DNA of 64,000 nucleotides. Origin: Ricinus communis (lineage: Eukaryota; Streptophyta; Magnoliopsida; Malpighiales; Euphorbiaceae). The position numbers were made by a program, and so were the translations under genes. Positions 38,015 to 49,700 of the stretch are shown here, piece after piece (positions within the stretch are counted from its first letter, which is position 1; each line of letters starts with the position of its first letter). The notes beneath the pieces were generated by a model that made no database searches, was not told where the DNA came from, and was given only the letters and a program-made list of their open reading frames with translations. The stretch is taken from positions 26,089,277-26,153,276 of the forward strand of contig NC_063259.1 of the NCBI RefSeq assembly GCF_019578655.1, read 5' to 3'.

Positions 38015-41000
38015 TCAAACTGAACTAGTCATAAGCTCTGATCTGCTTCCTGTTCTTGTTTCAGAATTCGAATTATCATGTTGACTACTCTTAACATCAC
38101 TTGTTCTTGTTCTTGTCCTATGGTGAGAAAAAGAGGAGTTATTCAAAATAATAAATTTTTCTCTTTTGTCGTCATCTGAAAGTGTTTCTGCGCTGGACAG
38201 AATGCGCTTGAGCTGGGATCGCTGACAGGTAATTCGACCTTTATTCCATGCAGGGAAAGAAAATGATGATGAAACATTTTCCTGCAGGAAGGAATAGACT
38301 GCCTTCACAGTAGGGCAATCTTGTGAAACTAAGGCTTTCTCCATCCGGCCTCGTCTGGTCAGGAGGAAACAAAATGGAGTCATCAGTGAGAAAACATAAG
38401 CTTACGTAATTCAATTCACAAGTCTACCAAGATTTTAAATATAGAAGCAAAAAATACGGGCCCAAATAGTATAACAAAGGTCATGCTTTCTACCTAGTAA
38501 CTTTTCACTCTCACCTATAACTTGCAGCTTTGCTCCTGCAGGCATCCTTATTTTGACAATACCGCGACACTACAAACACCTGATATACCAGGCTGCAGTT
38601 GGCCTAAGAGTTGGCCAGTTTGCATAAGCCAGAAACAAAACACTTGGACTCAATTTCAACTCAATGATTCCGGTTATCCAAACAGATCTTAACTGCAGAT
38701 GCCCACTGAGTTCATTTTATTAAGCTAACAGCCAATTTTGGTTCCAAACGTATAAACACTCATAATATGGGCGCCTTCAACACCAGTTCAAGGTATCCCA
38801 TTCAAAAGTTTAAACCAGCGTGTGAAAAGCTATACAGTTGTAGGACCATTCTAAACTATTGAACGAAAATGGACAAATTAATAGAGGCAGTTGATGAACT
38901 CAAATACTATTTGAGACTCAACAGAAAGCTAAAGGGTCAGGAAAAGTCACATAGCTGAGTAGTTTGGATCAAGTCTTTAATAAGCAGACAGTATACCCAC
39001 TGTCCTAGTCAGGTTACAACTTCAAAAGAAAATTAATATGAAATGTACAGAGGAGAAAATGACTTACACAGCAACAACTGATGCCACATGAGGAAGATCC
39101 TCCCCCTTCAAGAACATCTCATGCATATTATTAAGCCAAACTGATATTGCTGTACATGCACCCCCTTCCCACATCCTACAGAAATCATGCATAAGAAATT
39201 GAGCAGAATGCACAATGAAAAAACAAATTCGGAAAAAAAATAAAGAATCTTGCGGTACCTGTGCACATCCACAGACCATACAAGTTTGCTTTTGCGAAAA
39301 AGTTCAGGAAAAAGTCCTCGCTTTATGGCTTCACTAAGCACTCTTGCAGCCCGTTCTTTCTGACCCAGCCACCAAAGTGCTTCTAAAAGGGTGTTATAAA
39401 ACCTCATTCCCAGACCACATCCTTCAGAGTTAAGTTTATCAAAGACATACTCCACCATTTGCCAATTAGAATAATCATCATAATCTCCTTTCATCATCTT
39501 CCCAACCACTTGATGAATATTTGACACCTTATTTGTGACCATCTCATCAAGCACCTCATAGGCATCATCCCATCTGAAAAAAGTAGATCAAGATGTTAGG
39601 TAGAATGAAATGCTGGTTGAAAAATTTCATCAACTAATAGCCATAATCAATTAAGTTTTTGGCGTCCCACAACATCTCATCAAGGCTTTAATTTTGAACA
39701 GCCAACTTTTTACATGAAATTGCACTTGCAGTGAATAATCAATAGAAGTCAGCTGTTAAAAAATCAGCTTATACATCCCACCCCCCCCCCCCCCCCCCCA
39801 AAAAAAAAAAAAAGATAATAAAGGAAAGAAACATGGACTACCAAGTCATTTCCCTAGACATCATAACGTAGTGGAAAAGCTCAGCTAAAACTAGGACATG
39901 GCATTACTTTATTAAAATGGCTCTACATTCCTAAAATGTTCAACAGGAATAGAGCCTCTGCTACAGAGACTAACCTCAAGCACCTAACCAGTATCCTTTG
40001 CAATAAAACTGGGGAAGCATTTTCACAAAGCATCCCACTCAAGGTTGAGTAGGCAAGGTCTATCTAGCCATTTATGTATATGACCATGCCCTTGGTCACA
40101 AGAACTCATTGAACCATCTTAAGAAAAAAAAATTATGAACTATCTTAAGAAAAAAAAATTAAGGTCATCCAAGCCAAGGATTTTGATAATATGAATAAGG
40201 CGCCAAATTTATAACAAACTCAACTCAATCCAATTGGGCTTTAGCCCCAGTATGATGCCTCCCAATTCATGGCCAACATTGATAACAACATTACCCCTCA
40301 TGCTATAGAACAGGTAGCGCATATACCAACATCAACTTTCAGGAACATGATTTCTTCCTGCTGTTACTAAACAGTACTGTTAGTGCACCCAATCTGAATA
40401 GGAAAATGGAGCCACTTTTTTCCTTTTTAGTTCAATGCCACATGTTTGTGAAAAGGTCATGAACTTAGCATGCTAAACTCTGTCATGACACTGGATTGCT
40501 GAGTGGCCTAATTTGCAGAGAACACATTCAGAGGTTAATGGCAGGTACTCGCCACTCCTTCACATATAGCTTCAATGGCATCAACATACATGTAGGATAA
40601 GCCTTGGAACTCAATCGTGCCTTAGCCCTAGATCCTGCAGCAAGTCCTAAATTTTGCAAGTACAAACTATTGCTATCCGCAAGAAGTCTATACCTGATCT
40701 AATAAGTTCTATGACAATCTAATTTGTGATAAAAGCAAAAGGACTTGAACCTATGAAGCCAACTGCTCTACCACTGAACCAGAGGTTGTATCTTTGAACC
40801 AACCCCGTAAGGCAATATAGGCACAAGGAATAATTTGAGAGTTTAATGATGTTGTGCTTGCTTTTCGTATCAAACCCAAATTTGTCCAACGGATACAATC
40901 AGATTCCATTAGTATTTTATAGGTTTGAATGCCCAAACACTTGCTCATTTCCCTAAAAGCTATTCATCAGCAATATACAAAACTTTCTGCCATAAGTTTT

Positions 41001-43625
41001 TTGAAACAAAACTTACAATTGCTTGCTTTGAAGAAAGAAAACCACATTCCCCAGAACCTACCAGCTCATGCATCACGAAATTGAGTATGTGAATATCCAT
41101 TAGTATTTTCCAACTCAAGGCTGTGCGACTACATGTATTATTTTTCCAAGAGACACTAGACCCACTGTCAATCAAATGTTGAATATACATGCTACATACG
41201 GCTAGGATGAGGGAATGAAGTAAAGATCCATCATAAAAAGTTCAAAGGACAAAGAACAACAACATTATGCAACTGAGTAGAACAATTTTTTGAACAAGCA
41301 ATGCTTGTACTCTGGAAAAGTAAATACATAAGACACGTGATGCTGATGCAACTTTAGGGATTGAAGAGATGAATTATGAAGAGAATGACACCACTATTTG
41401 GCCAGGCATGGAACCTGGAAAGTGATAAACTGATACTGGACTCTCCATTATGGTCCCAAAAATGATCTTCTGAAGTTCTACATCCAATGGAACAATATAC
41501 AAATTAAAAAGGATAAATTGCTGAATATAATGTGAAACAATTTCCAATTCATAGCAAGTACGGGTTTGATAGCATCAACTAAAACTAGAGTTCACCTTAC
41601 GCATGCCCATTTTACATTCTAGCAAGGTAAGATGGATCTCATGACATATGGTTTTCTTTAAATTTATATCCCTAATGCCTAAGTCTATGGATGGCAATGT
41701 TTGCAAGAATAAAATAGCAAAAGAGCAATAGTTCACCACATTTTTAGTTATAACAAACAACTGCCAGAAAAATAAACGAACTCAAACCTGTTACTTCTTG
41801 CATAAACAGCTATCATCATACAGTAGCACATGACACTAGGCAGTATCCCTGAAGCTCTAATTTCGCGGAATTGCTCCTCACTCTCATCAACGAGACCTGC
41901 AGTGCAGTAAACACTCAAAACTGCCTCAAATGTCCGCTCATCAGGCTGAAATCGTGCTTTTTCCAATTCAACATAAGTCTTGATAGCTTCTTCAAATTGG
42001 CCTCCCTGTCTATAACCTTCAATCACACCATTGAAAGAATCCCTGTCTCGTGCAACCCCAGATTCACCCATTTTCCACATAATTGCTTCAGATTCTTTAT
42101 AAAGTCCACCTCTTGCAAACATGTTAATAAGTGAATTATAAGTCTCAACAGTCGGTTTGCTTCCCATTTCATTCATTGTATTAAACATTACAAGAGCCTC
42201 CTCATATGACGCAGCCTGTCCATATGCTTCAATAACACCTGTATATGCCTTAGTACTTGGCACTATCCCCTTCTCATCCATATGAAGTAAAATCTTCTTA
42301 GCATCTTCATGTAGCCCTCCTTTACCACAAGCATAAATCAACCCTTCATAAGTCCCCATGTTGGGCTCAACATTCTCCTCCACCATATCATGAAACAACG
42401 TCACAACCTCCTTAAAATACCCACCTTCACCAAAAACCTCAATAAGTACATTATAGGTACCCACATCAGGCTCTGTATTACTAACTTTCATCTCCAAAAA
42501 TAGTTCCCTAACATCATCATATCTCCCGTGCCCCCCGTACAAGTTCAACAACATACTATACGTCACTGCATTGGGCACACATCTAGCCTCCTGCATTTGC
42601 CTAAACACCCCCATCGCATGCCTAATATCCCCTTTACTCGCATATGCCTCTAATAACACATTATACGATGAAATATCAGGTAAATTACCACTAGATTCCA
42701 TTTCTTTAAGCAATTCACTAACTTTCTCTAATTTATTCAATTTGCCAAAAGTTTCAACTAAATTACGATAAGTAGTTATATCAGGCACCATACCTCCTTC
42801 ATTCATAGTCCTAAAAACCATCTCAGCTTCATCACCTAAACCTCTATTAGCACAAGCATTAAGCAACGTATTATAAGTAATGATATCAGGCTGTATACCT
42901 TCATGTCTCATCTCAGCAAATAAACTTAATAAACCTTCCCAATTTAAGCCTCCTCTAGCACACGAATTAATCACAGTATTATAAGTTAATATACTAGGAG
43001 TAACCTTCTCTTTCTTCATTCTTTCTAGCAACTCAAGTGACACCTCATACTGACCATGACGGCCATAAGAGTTAATTAACGCCGTGTAAGAGAACACGCT
43101 GCGTGGCACACCGTGAGTGGGCATTTCCTCGAAAATTTCGGTGGATTTTTCGAGGAGACCTTCACGGCCTAACAAACTAATGATAATAGTGTAAATATGT
43201 TCATTAGGTTTACACCAGATCTGGCGTTGCATATACTTGAATAGACGGAGTGATCTTTGCCAGTCTCCACGTTGAGCGAATTCTTTGAATACTAAAGCGA
43301 AGTCGTTTAAAGAAAGCTTGTTCTTGAAGATTTCAAGGCAGCGTGCTATGCTGCCGCGTGGAGGGAGACTGCTTAGTTTGTTAATTAGGGTCTCAACATC
43401 GTAACTGTATTTGCCTTTTTCCACGACTACGGAGGGGTTCCCAAGGACGAGTTCTTTTGTTTTGGCTCGTGCTTTTGCCGCGCCTGAGTACGTTTTCCGG
43501 TCTCCGGAGAGTGAAATGAGTCTTCTATTAGGGTACGGCAAGAGATTAGGTTTGAGATTGGGTTTAAGGAGGTTTGTGTAGAGAGGTGAAGGATTGGATA
43601 GGGAGAGTGAAGGTGAGAGGATCAT
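38015..43625 (-). CDS. PTAC2: Plastid transcriptionally active chromosome protein 2 (PPR-SMR protein)
   Basis: Chloroplast nucleoid protein associated with the plastid-encoded RNA polymerase and needed for plastid gene expression. Four minus-strand exons: 41788-43625, 39259-39573, 39068-39175 and 38015-38354 (TGA); phases match and the product is 866 residues (Arabidopsis At1g74850 is about 862). The start at 43623-43625 gives a Ser/Leu-rich, acid-poor leader typical of a transit peptide. An in-frame upstream ATG at 43694 is less likely. Conserved landmarks are LVLGNPSVVVEKGKYSYDVE, SLPPRGSIARCLEIFKNKLS, a long series of 35-residue PPR units (YTALINSYGRHGQYEVSLEL, TYNTVINSCARGG and so on), then RFYNTLLEALWWLGQKERAA and an SMR-like end (VDVHRMWEGG, VAVRGR). 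Intron 1 is large (39574-41787). Nothing in the coding exons is broken. Confidence 0.96.
39781..39813. repeat. C19-A14 homopolymer junction in pTAC2 intron 1
   Basis: Nineteen C (a few more C's just before) followed by fourteen A on the plus strand, transcribed as U14G19. Very slippage-prone and a common place for sequencing error. Confidence 0.85.
40741..40812 (-). other. tRNA-like remnant with A and B boxes (possible SINE head)
   Basis: Read on the minus strand, TGGTTCAGTGG (40771-40781) fits the RNA polymerase III A box and GGTTCAAGTCC (40741-40751) fits the B box. About twenty bases separate them, too few for a complete anticodon arm plus variable loop. It is therefore a truncated tRNA gene or a tRNA-derived SINE start, not a functional tRNA. 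Confidence 0.35.
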
Positions 43626-43766
43626 TTTAGCAATTTGAATAACATGAGCAAAAAAGAGGCTGTTACGGATTTTTCCTGGTAGCTTGATAAGCAAATTTTC
43701 TCAGGAAAATTGAATACGGAGGAATTTCTTTCTCAGGAAAAAATGAAGAGAGCTTGCAGAAGTTGA

Positions 43767-43790
43767 GAACTTTGAACTTTGAACTTTGAA
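43767..43790. repeat. GAACTTT heptamer, three tandem copies
   Basis: Three perfect GAACTTT units followed by GAA, about 140 bases upstream of the pTAC2 start codon and probably in its 5' leader. Confidence 0.85.
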
Positions 43791-43810
43791 GTAGGCTGTG
43801 GAAGGAAGGA

Positions 43811-43816
43811 CACGTG
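43811..43816. promoter_or_regulatory. G-box CACGTG upstream of pTAC2
   Basis: Palindromic CACGTG in the context GACACGTGGA, 186 bases upstream of the pTAC2 ATG. G-boxes bind bZIP/bHLH light regulators, which suits a chloroplast biogenesis gene. Its use is inferred. Confidence 0.4.
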
Positions 43817-43829
43817 GAGCTTTTGTGGA

Positions 43830-46760
43830 TAAACATATAGGGGAACTCTTAAATGGGATCGGTTCGGATCGTGTCTGGTCGTTATGGATTTGACCCGATT
43901 CATAACGGTTTATATTGTATCCGCTAACTAGCTCCTTGGCGGTAATCAAATTTTAAATAAATGAAAGAAATAAATTCAGAATACAAGAGAGAAAAATTAC
44001 TTTAAAACAAAATAATATGTGTATATTTAGAAATTTAAACATTTATAAGATATAAAAGTTAATAACATTCGGTAAATAAAAGTTAATATATTCTAGTGAT
44101 AAAATAATATATATTTTTAGAAGTCTTATTCTTTTGGTAAAATAAAAAGTAATAAAAATAAATAAACTATTCGCTTCTTCTATTCACTTTTGTTCAAAGA
44201 TAGTCTAATACTGTACAATCACCATATGCCATTCAATTTCTTTTCAATAATATGACAAATATTAATTTCTATAAGTACAAAAAGCTACTTAAAGTTTTTA
44301 TATTTTTGTAATATTATTTATATTTTGTTATAAAAATAAATTGACTATTATACACCATGTTTCATATAATTACAATTTAATACATAATAATGAAATTTGA
44401 TTTATTTTCTTATTCATTTTCCTTTTCTAGTCTCCTTTATTTCAATAGCTTTCTTCTGCTCCAGTATCGTATTACCATCAACAACATTTGCTATAACGAC
44501 AGCGTTCTTATGTTGCTTGATTGGTCACAATATGATGTACGAGAAGTAAACTACGTCAAATTATAAAACTAAATTTCATTACGCATTTTAACAGTATAAA
44601 TTCGATGAAATTGTTTTACTTTTTTTTTTCTTTATTAGTTAATAAACTTAGTAAAGACAATTTGAATTCTAAATGTACAAATTATTATTATTATTATATA
44701 TTAAGTTTTACTTATATATGAATCTTATATATTATGAGTTTAATAAATAATTTATTTATTTTCATATATGTATTAATTTTATTTATCATTATTGGTTGAT
44801 CATTGTATCAATTTAATAGTAATATTTATTATAAAAATCTTCAGATTAAAAGTATTACAAACATCATCTAATAATAAGGAGAATAAGATAATTATTAAGT
44901 ATAAGCTATACTAAATGCTATTTTATTATATAGTTTATATTAATAATTCTAGTTGCATATTTATTTTATAGTTATTTAATTTTTTTTATAAACTTTAAAA
45001 TCATTCTCAAAATATTGGTTTATTTTTAGTATTTTGTGTGATAGTTGATTTTTATAATATTTGCTCTATAATTCATTGTGAGATCGATCTCATGGTGAAC
45101 TTGTCCATATTATCATTCGGTTCGTACACTTCGAGTACTAATTAGACACATCAATCGCGATGACGATGATTTTGCAGAAACTAATAATATGGAGACTTAG
45201 AATTTTGATCATGTTGGATTTCATGGTGATCTTTTTACGGGTCGAATGATAATAGGGTTGGTCTTAATTTGTAGAAAGAGAGAAATAAAATTATTATAGC
45301 TCAATTTTATATTTTTAAAATTGATCTTTTTTTTTCTTTCAGAGTTTTAATTTTTTATATTTTTTTAATTTTGATAATTACAATATATTTATTAAAATTA
45401 TTAAAAAGATTTATTTTAGAATAATAACTTTTCTAATTTTTATATTTAATTTATATATAACTATAGAATTCATTCAAATGAAATAAATATTATATTTGAA
45501 ATAGATTAAAATAAGGAATTATAAAAGAATAATTAAAAAGAAAAGTAAGACCCAATATACTGGTTTATTTAAATATTTTGTTTACTTTGCAATATTTTAA
45601 TTTAGTTACAATTAATTATATAAATTGAATTAAAAAGTCTAGATAAACTTTTTATTTAAACTGAATATGTAAACTTTATAAATAAATTTTATAAATTTAT
45701 GTTAACCAAATATACTAGTTGCTTATTGATATTGTAATATTTTACTCTCTTTTCTATTCTAAATTTGATTAACTACAATTGAACCTTTTTAGAAAATGAG
45801 AGTATAATTAAAAATAAAATAGAGGCTAGATTAGTTTTTCTAAAACAATTTATAAAATACACACTTATTTTATATCAATACTATAAAAGTTGCTATATGA
45901 TATTTTCTACGTTGTTTTGTAATATTAATTTTTTATATTAAGAAAGTCATTTTATAAATTTACTTTAATACACTCTTTATGTCTTAAATAGAAAATAAAC
46001 ACATTAGAAAAAATTAATTTTTATTTTTATTTTTATATTTAATAAATATGTAACTATTATACTGGTTAATATTTTATTTTTATTTTTTAAAATATAGAAA
46101 ATTCATTAACGTCTATAAATATAAAAAGTTCAGAAAATTTAAGATTAAGATAAAAACAGTGAGCCTTTTTATTTAAATGTTCTTTAAATTAGACTTTATT
46201 ATAGATTTTGTATTTTAAAACAAGCCAGCGATTGGACCTCCCCATCATGTCGTTTAGGAAGTTGTTCATATTACTCCAAAAACCCTCTCAACCGTCGCTC
46301 AGTCTATTTACCAAGATCCCGCCATCAACAACCCCAAAACCCCAACAAAAAGAAAACTGTTACAACCCTACGCTTCCCAAAGCCCATAAAAAACACTGCA
46401 TGCTTCCTGCCACGTGTTAATATTCCACATGTACGGCTGTAATCAATCCACGGGCCACGTCACCACCGAGTTAAAAACTCAATGGGCCCCGCATTCCTGG
46501 CGCGCTCCCCGTAGAGAAAACGATAGCAAGGCAGAACAGAACTCCCATAAGAAAGAAAAAACGCGACTGGGAGTTACGGTTGTAATTAGTTGAGGATTCC
46601 AGGGACATTAGAGTAATTAGAGGTATTTCAGTTCCTAACAGACAGCTACGAGGAAAAACAAAAGACTTGAACAAAAGAAAAAAAAAAAACCACCTCCGCT
46701 TTTGCTTTAACAACTTTGGTCTTAACCAGCAACTAACTAACACCTTCTCTTCATTCTCGG
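43830..46760. other. Shared intergenic region of divergent pTAC2 and coiled-coil genes
   Basis: About 3.1 kb separate two divergently transcribed genes. Most of 43980-46200 is extremely AT-rich without gene signals. A short, more balanced island (about 45060-45260) has no recognisable content. The right edge (46230-46760) is GC-richer, with a CCACGTGT element near 46411, and is the likely promoter of the plus-strand gene. Confidence 0.45.
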
Positions 46761-46767
46761 CGCTGAA

Positions 46768-49700
46768 ATGGCCGATTCCGAGGTGAAATTACTTCATTAC
46801 CCTTCCATCAATCTACTCTATTCTCACTGTAACCACCACAACCACCTCCGCTTCTAACTACTTTTCTAGAAGAGGTGGAAATTTTGATGGTTTCATGTGG
46901 AATGGGGGTTGATGATGGTGATTTTTGTGTTTGTCTGTTTTTTTTCTTTTGGATTCTTACTGTTATTTCTCTTTTATTCGCTTGGGCAGAAATTAACGGC
47001 GTTAAAGAAGGCTTACGCGGATATAATATTGAATTCGGCGAAAGAGGCGGCGGCAAGGATAATGGTGTCGGAGAGGAAAGCGCAGCGGTATCAGCGAGAG
47101 CTCTTCGCTGCAAAAGATGAGGCGTTGCGAATGCTTCTTAGACTCAAGCAGATGTTAGATTCTAAGGTTTAGCGCTTTTCTTTAGTTTTACCTGCCCTTT
47201 TGCTTTTGATGAAAAAAGTGATTGGCTTTGATTTGGTTGTGGTGTTATTTTGTGGATTTTTGGCCATTAATTGATTTTATTTAGTTGTATGTTTTTCATT
47301 TTGCGTTTGATCAAGCACTGTATTGAAAGAATCTTTCGTATCAGTGAATGCTGTTTTGAATAGTCCCCTTGTCTTTGTTATGGTTGCATTGTTAATTGTT
47401 GTTTTTAACTTTGGTAATTGGCTTGTTCCAGAACATGATAAGCGTTAATTTGCATATTATAGTATCTCCTAGGCATACTTTTTTTTGGTATCTTGTACGC
47501 ATACTGTTTGTCTTTGACAAGAGTGGCATAATATGGAACTTGAGTTAGTCTTAGTGCATAACTAAAGTTTTTGAATTTGTCACAAGTACAGTGCTGAGAT
47601 ATATGTAAATTTATTGCTTATAGCTCTTAATTCTGCTTATGAAATCCAGCATAGTGTTCATAATACAGTGTTTCGCCCATGAAAGGTGAGTTCCGAAATA
47701 CAGCTGCCTTGTGAAGTTGATTGTAAGCTATGCTTTGACTACTTCTTCAAGTGCTAAAACTGTAGATTGTGTTAAGGCTGATCCTAGGTTTGAAAATCAA
47801 CATCAGATTTTGTTATTCTCCAAGGACAATAAATTCTTTGTGAAGGGTTCTGATACATTGATCAAGAATTTGTTAAATATGGATTTAAACTCCAATAATG
47901 GTCATTTTTTTTATGAAAGCTAGGAACTTTCATGAGCCTTGGTATCTCTTGAGATAGACATCCACAATTTGACGACAGAGAACTGCCAGCTTTTGCAATT
48001 TGAGCATTTCTCAATGCTCATAAAGCTTTCTTCCTTCAGAATTGATACAAGTCATGGAATAATTCATTGGCCGTGTTATGACCATCATGCTGCGTGTTAG
48101 CCTTTTGTGTTTCTCTTGGACTCATTCATGTTACGGTACTATACTCCAAATGCACACAGTGTCGTAGGTACTAAGGATAGGATTAGCTCATGTTAAGTTT
48201 ATTAGATCTAACTCTGTGAGGTAATCAAAGTTAGATGTTCTCTACTTCCCTTTGATTCTTTTAACCTGTTATGCTCACTCTACCTTTAGCTGTTTTTTAA
48301 TATTTAAAAAAAAATTTGTTTTTCTCAGTTCAATGTAATTAATTTAGACACTCCTTCATTGACTGAATCTTTATACTTCTAGGTCAGTGAAGCAGAAATG
48401 GCATCCTTGAATCAACAGAGAAGGATTGAAGAGCTAGAAGCACAACTTGGGGAAGCAGAGGATATAGTAAAAGACCTTAGATCAGAGTTAAGAGAATTGC
48501 AGGACGAATTGGAGAAGGTGGCAAACAGCCAGATGCGGCCTTTGGAAGAACAAAATCCTGAGGGTGAAAGGACTACTCTTGTAACTGCATTTGAGGAGAA
48601 CAGACTCAGTACTTCTGGGTCTGTAATACCTTCAGGACCTGCCTCACAGTCTGACCCAGTTATAACTCTTGAAACAAAGAATTTGACTTTGAATGGGACA
48701 TGTGCTGGCACTAGGTTGTATAGTGAAGGTGATTGCCGTAAAGACAATTGCTTTGTTTGCAATCCTGATTTTGCCTCCATAGTGATGAGAAGCAAAGAGC
48801 CTGAGCTGTATAGAAATGGGTGCACTCAGAGAATTCGTGCTTTTGAAAGGAGCCTGTTAGGTGGAAATCTGTCTCTTTCTGGGCAAGATGATGATGTTAA
48901 GAATCAGGTATTTATAATAGAAGATAAAGAAGATAAAGATATACGTAAACAACTCACTGCCAAGGTTGATAGAATTTGTGATGTTGAGAAAATTCCTGGT
49001 TTAGTCAAGGGTAACAGCATAAGAAAAAAAAGAAGAAAAAACCCGTCCGTTTCTGGACAAGCTGATGGTATAAAGAATCAGAAATCTATTAGAGAAGAAA
49101 CGAAAGATAAATATATCTTTACATGTCTTCCTGTCAAGGCTGATAGTTGTTGTCATGGAGGATATATTCCAAGAAGTCTAAAAAGAAAAAGGGCTGCTAG
49201 ATATAGGAGACACAGAGAGTATAGGAGTTTTCTTCATGAGGCTGTAGATAACAATGTTCAAACTGCAGAAGATTCTAGGAAAATTGATTATATATCTCTG
49301 AAGGATCCTCAGCCACCTGTGCTCCCAAAATCACCTTCAGATACAAATGAAAAGGTTAACCAATCAGGATCTTTCGAAGTTATTGGAAGAGAGGCAGAAT
49401 TTGGCAGAACTTGTTCTTTTCAGAATATATCAAACAATGATAGTTTTCCAATAGATGAATTGCAGTTGGCTGGACGGGATGCTGGAACTGCAGAGTGTTC
49501 AGAGTTTCCAGCTAGCAGAAATGATTTTCAAATAGCCAGTGTATTACCATCAAACTCACATCTAAAAGAGCCTGGTACCATTGTAGCAGTTTCTCCTCAC
49601 CCGCAGCCATTATTCAAGTACACATTCCAAAGGAAAAGGAAGAAGGAATTTCTAAGCAGCTCAGATGGTGAAACTTCTTTTGGTAATCACACTTTGAAGA

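Noticed and set aside
43623..43694. Upstream ATG at 43694 as the pTAC2 start
   Set aside because: It adds 23 residues with no transit-peptide advantage; the start at 43625 matches the family length and leader type.
46897..47172. Open frame with a hydrophobic N-terminus leading into the coiled coil
   Set aside because: The hydrophobic part is translated intron. A GT at 46783 and an AG at 46989 join MADSE to KLTALKK in phase, which fits much better.
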